Origin: Candidatus Tayloriibacteriota bacterium
Lineage (GTDB): Bacteria; Patescibacteriota; Minisyncoccia; Phycocordibacterales; PALSA-1337
Reading direction: 5' to 3'
Assembly: GCA_003170325.1 (NCBI GenBank)
Contig: PMZP01000003.1
Location: 1 to 14,934 of the forward strand
Length of the DNA stretch: 14,934 bases
Shown: positions 13,606-14,934 of the stretch, in pieces
Layout: each line of letters begins with the position of its first letter
Position numbering within the stretch: the stretch's first letter is position 1
The notes under the pieces: model-generated
The model's database searches: none
What the model saw: the letters and a program-made list of their open reading frames with translations, nothing else
What the model was told of the DNA's origin: nothing
Translations under genes and position numbers: made by a program

Positions 13606-13631
13606 AAAAAAAGACTACTCGTAATGTAGTC
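13606..13631 (-). terminator. Terminator/attenuator ahead of the purC-purE gene
   Basis: On the minus strand GACTAC (13626-13631) pairs with GTAGTC (13613-13618) across a seven-base loop, followed by seven T (13606-13612). It ends 44 bases before the purC-purE ATG. It may stop read-through from the sigma operon, attenuate the fusion gene, or end a small RNA. Confidence 0.8.
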
Positions 13632-13648
13632 GGGTGTCAATGTTGGTA

Positions 13649-13766
13649 CTGAGACCTTGGTGAACAATGCCTTCGAGCTCTCATGCAACAATATGTCGCC
13701 GTTGAGGACTCTGTCAGTGCACGCCATTGCATGAGAGCGAGGAGACGTTGTTCACCAAGGTCAGCA
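13649..13766 (-). ncRNA. Long imperfect hairpin: candidate leader RNA or small RNA before purC-purE
   Basis: A 15-bp perfect outer stem (13748-13762 with 13653-13667) and an 11-bp perfect inner stem (13727-13737 with 13678-13688) are separated by a symmetric 10/10 partly paired internal region, and capped by a 38-base loop (13689-13726). The rod begins about ten bases after the stop codon of the membrane-protein gene. It is followed 22 bases later by a U-run terminator hairpin, giving an RNA of about 160 bases. A TAGTAT box at about 13773-13778 (minus strand) could be a -10, with no good -35. I recognise no Rfam family. A rod of this size next to a purine gene brings 6S RNA to mind, but the large open central bubble is not evident. 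Confidence 0.55.
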
Positions 13767-13774
13767 CTGCAATA

Positions 13775-14146
13775 CTACCCCGCCCTCCTCATCAAGAAAA
13801 GCGACGTGAAGCCCGAACGGCGGATGGTACGCACGGAATTGAATAGGATGAAAGAACCGAGGATGACGATGCCGATGGCGATCGCCTGGACTACGATCTG
13901 GGTATGCTCGAGCGAAGAGAGGCTGTAGGAGAAACGCGAGCCCCAATCAGAATGCGCCAAGATGTTCGTCTTTACATGATCCAACGAGACAACCATGCCG
14001 GCCACGTAGATGAGAAAGAGCACGCCGATACCACCCATATAGGGCGATTCCAGGATCCTGTAAACAAAAGCGACCATTCGCACGCGGCGCATGATTTCCA
14101 GTTGGGACTGCGAGAGACGATTTGTTGGTTTATGATTCTGGTCCAT
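13775..14146 (-). CDS. Small two-helix membrane protein paired with sigma factor (putative anti-sigma or regulator)
   Basis: 123 residues, no recognised family. A basic N-terminal cytoplasmic segment (1-34, with RLSQSQLEIMRRVRM) is followed by helix one at about 37-55 (MGGIGVLFLIYVAGMVVSL), an outside or periplasmic loop (56-82), helix two at about 83-103 and a basic tail (104-123). The ATG overlaps the end of the sigma-factor gene by 17 bases, so translation is probably coupled. No clear ribosome site of its own is visible. The position after a sigma gene suggests an anti-sigma or accessory role. However, there is no zinc-binding anti-sigma motif, and the soluble part is only about 35 residues, so this is inference only. 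Confidence 0.65.
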   Translation of the reverse strand: MDQNHKPTNRLSQSQLEIMRRVRMVAFVYRILESPYMGGIGVLFLIYVAGMVVSLDHVKTNILAHSDWGSRFSYSLSSLEHTQIVVQAIAIGIVILGSFILFNSVRTIRRSGFTSLFLMRRAG

Positions 14147-14723
14147 AGAGATTTTGATTGGTCACATTGAGCTCGCGCAATCGGTCGCGGGCTCGTGAAA
14201 GCCTGGTACGTACAACACCGTAAGAGACGCCTTCGAGATTGGCGATCTCCTTCTCCGTCTTGTGATCGAAAACATACAGCTCGACGGTGCGACGGAGCAG
14301 GGCCGGCAGTTTGGAGATGAGTGACAGTAGATAACTGGCGTCGAACCCGTATTCGCGCAGATCCCTGGCTGAAAAATCCTCTATCTCGCCGGTGATCTCC
14401 GAATCCAGAGTGAAAGTTGCACGCTTCTTGTTCTTGGAATAGATCGTGTAACAAACCCTGACCAGGATGGCATATGCCCATGAAGAGAACTTGACCCCCT
14501 CTTTCTTTGCGTACTTGTTGGCGTGAATGAACATCCGCACGAAAGCTTCCTGGACCGCGTCTTCGGCGTCTTCAGTCCCCAGAATGCGCCTAGCAGCTCG
14601 GCGAAACGCCATTTCATAGCGGTCTACAATGAACGAAAACACTTCCGGTTCAAGCAGGGCCTGCTTGATGATATCTTCGTCCTTTAGCGATGCGTATATT
14701 CCCAGGTTATTGTTCATACTCAT
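14130..14723 (-). CDS. RNA polymerase sigma-70 family factor, ECF-like
   Basis: 197 residues with the two-domain plan of small (group 4, ECF-type) sigma factors. Sigma region 2 lies at about 22-100: FSFIVDRYEMAFRRAARRIL, the core-binding EDAEDAVQEAFVRMF (51-65), and the -10-reading FSSWAYAILVRVCY (79-92). Sigma region 4 lies at about 132-186: LLSLISKLPALLRRTVELYVFDHKTEKEIA and the helix-turn-helix GVSYGVVRTRLSRARDRLREL (split about 165-174 and 175-185). Regions 1.1 and 3 are missing, as expected. The start is ambiguous: 14750, 14723 or 14717. I choose 14723 because AGGG lies about nine bases upstream. It is first of a two-gene unit with the overlapping membrane protein, starts about 50 bases after the ABC gene, and lies upstream of purC-purE. 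Its target genes are unknown. Confidence 0.9.
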   Translation of the reverse strand: MSMNNNLGIYASLKDEDIIKQALLEPEVFSFIVDRYEMAFRRAARRILGTEDAEDAVQEAFVRMFIHANKYAKKEGVKFSSWAYAILVRVCYTIYSKNKKRATFTLDSEITGEIEDFSARDLREYGFDASYLLSLISKLPALLRRTVELYVFDHKTEKEIANLEGVSYGVVRTRLSRARDRLRELNVTNQNLYGPES

Positions 14724-14773
14724 GTAATATAACCCTATCAATACGAACAATGTTACATGAGTGGTTCAGCACT

Positions 14774-14934
14774 TTACTTCAAGAATCCATGCGACTGCAA
14801 TGACCAGAGGTGCGCATACATCCCATTCTTGGTCAGTAATTCATCATGACTTCCCTCCTCGATGATCTTCCCATGATCCAAGACCACGATCCGATTCATC
14901 TTGCGGATGGTCGAGAGGCGGTGGGCGATGACCA
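14774..14934 (-). CDS. ABC transporter ATP-binding/permease protein, C-terminal end (partial)
   Basis: Only the last 52 residues are in the window; the gene begins beyond the right edge. It reads VIAHRLSTIRKMNRIVVLDHGKIIEEG, then SHDELLTKNGMYAHLW. The H-loop AHRLST and the 'VLDHGKIIEEGSHDELL...G.Y' ending are typical of MsbA/MdlB-type exporters, in which the membrane and ATPase domains are in one chain. The Walker and signature motifs and the membrane domain are outside the window. The TAA stop is 50 bases upstream of the chosen sigma-factor start, on the same strand, so the two may share a transcript. The substrate cannot be told. Confidence 0.92.
   Translation of the reverse strand, partial: VIAHRLSTIRKMNRIVVLDHGKIIEEGSHDELLTKNGMYAHLWSLQSHGFLK

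Noticed and set aside
13563..13727. 55-residue N-terminal extension of the purC-purE frame from ATG 13727
   Set aside because: It would translate through the hairpin and the U-run terminator and shows no PurC homology. ATG 13562 fits the family start.
13649..13766. Integron attC-like site or mobile-element end
   Set aside because: The palindrome lacks the GTTRRRY / RYYYAAC core boxes, and there is no integrase, transposase or target duplication nearby.
1..14934. CRISPR array, tRNA or rRNA gene
   Set aside because: No regularly spaced direct repeats, no cloverleaf with TTCRA arm and no rRNA-like stretch were seen on either strand by eye.

Overview
The window is a bacterial chromosome segment. 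It carries a serS operon, an RNA helicase, a block of purine-biosynthesis genes, a small sigma-factor operon and the end of an ABC transporter gene. TGA is used as an ordinary stop (serS, purB, the purC-purE fusion), so the standard bacterial code applies. The lineage is uncertain. The helicase, with a Gly/Arg-rich N-terminus and an FINKAV-type lead-in, and the very divergent purine enzymes resemble proteins of Patescibacteria (candidate phyla radiation). The T-box leader and the DUF456-like protein resemble those of Chloroflexota and other Gram-positive-type lineages. This is judged from remembered family features, not from a search.

Layout. Positions 1-321 hold no gene but do hold a promoter -10 box and a T-box leader with terminator and antiterminator. 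It controls serS (322-1593), a DUF456-like membrane protein (1612-2121) and a 97-residue membrane protein (2153-2446), and the unit closes with a strong terminator. A DEAD-box helicase lies on the minus strand (2508-4031). From its divergent promoter region starts the purine block on the plus strand: purM, purH, guaB-purA, purB. A minus-strand purC-purE fusion (12249-13562) converges on purB. Upstream of the fusion, on the same strand, are a sigma-70-family factor (14130-14723) and an overlapping two-helix membrane protein (13775-14146). The window ends inside an ABC exporter ATPase (14774-14934, minus). No other stretch above 300 bases lacks a gene.

How the genes fit together. PurM makes AIR. 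The PurC-PurE fusion carboxylates it and makes SAICAR, PurB releases AICAR, and PurH makes IMP. GuaB then leads to XMP, and PurA plus PurB lead to AMP. So the window encodes the second half of de novo IMP synthesis, the whole AMP branch and the first GMP step. The early steps (PurF, PurD, PurN/T, PurL) and GuaA are not here.

Most notable signals. (1) Three nearly identical promoter-plus-leader cassettes, each ending in a GCCGCAT hairpin, precede purM, purH and purB. (2) A long imperfect hairpin followed by an intrinsic terminator precedes the purC-purE gene. (3) The purC-purE gene has the domain order of animal PAICS and a class II-like PurE motif. (4) PurH, PurA and PurM depart from otherwise very conserved motifs.
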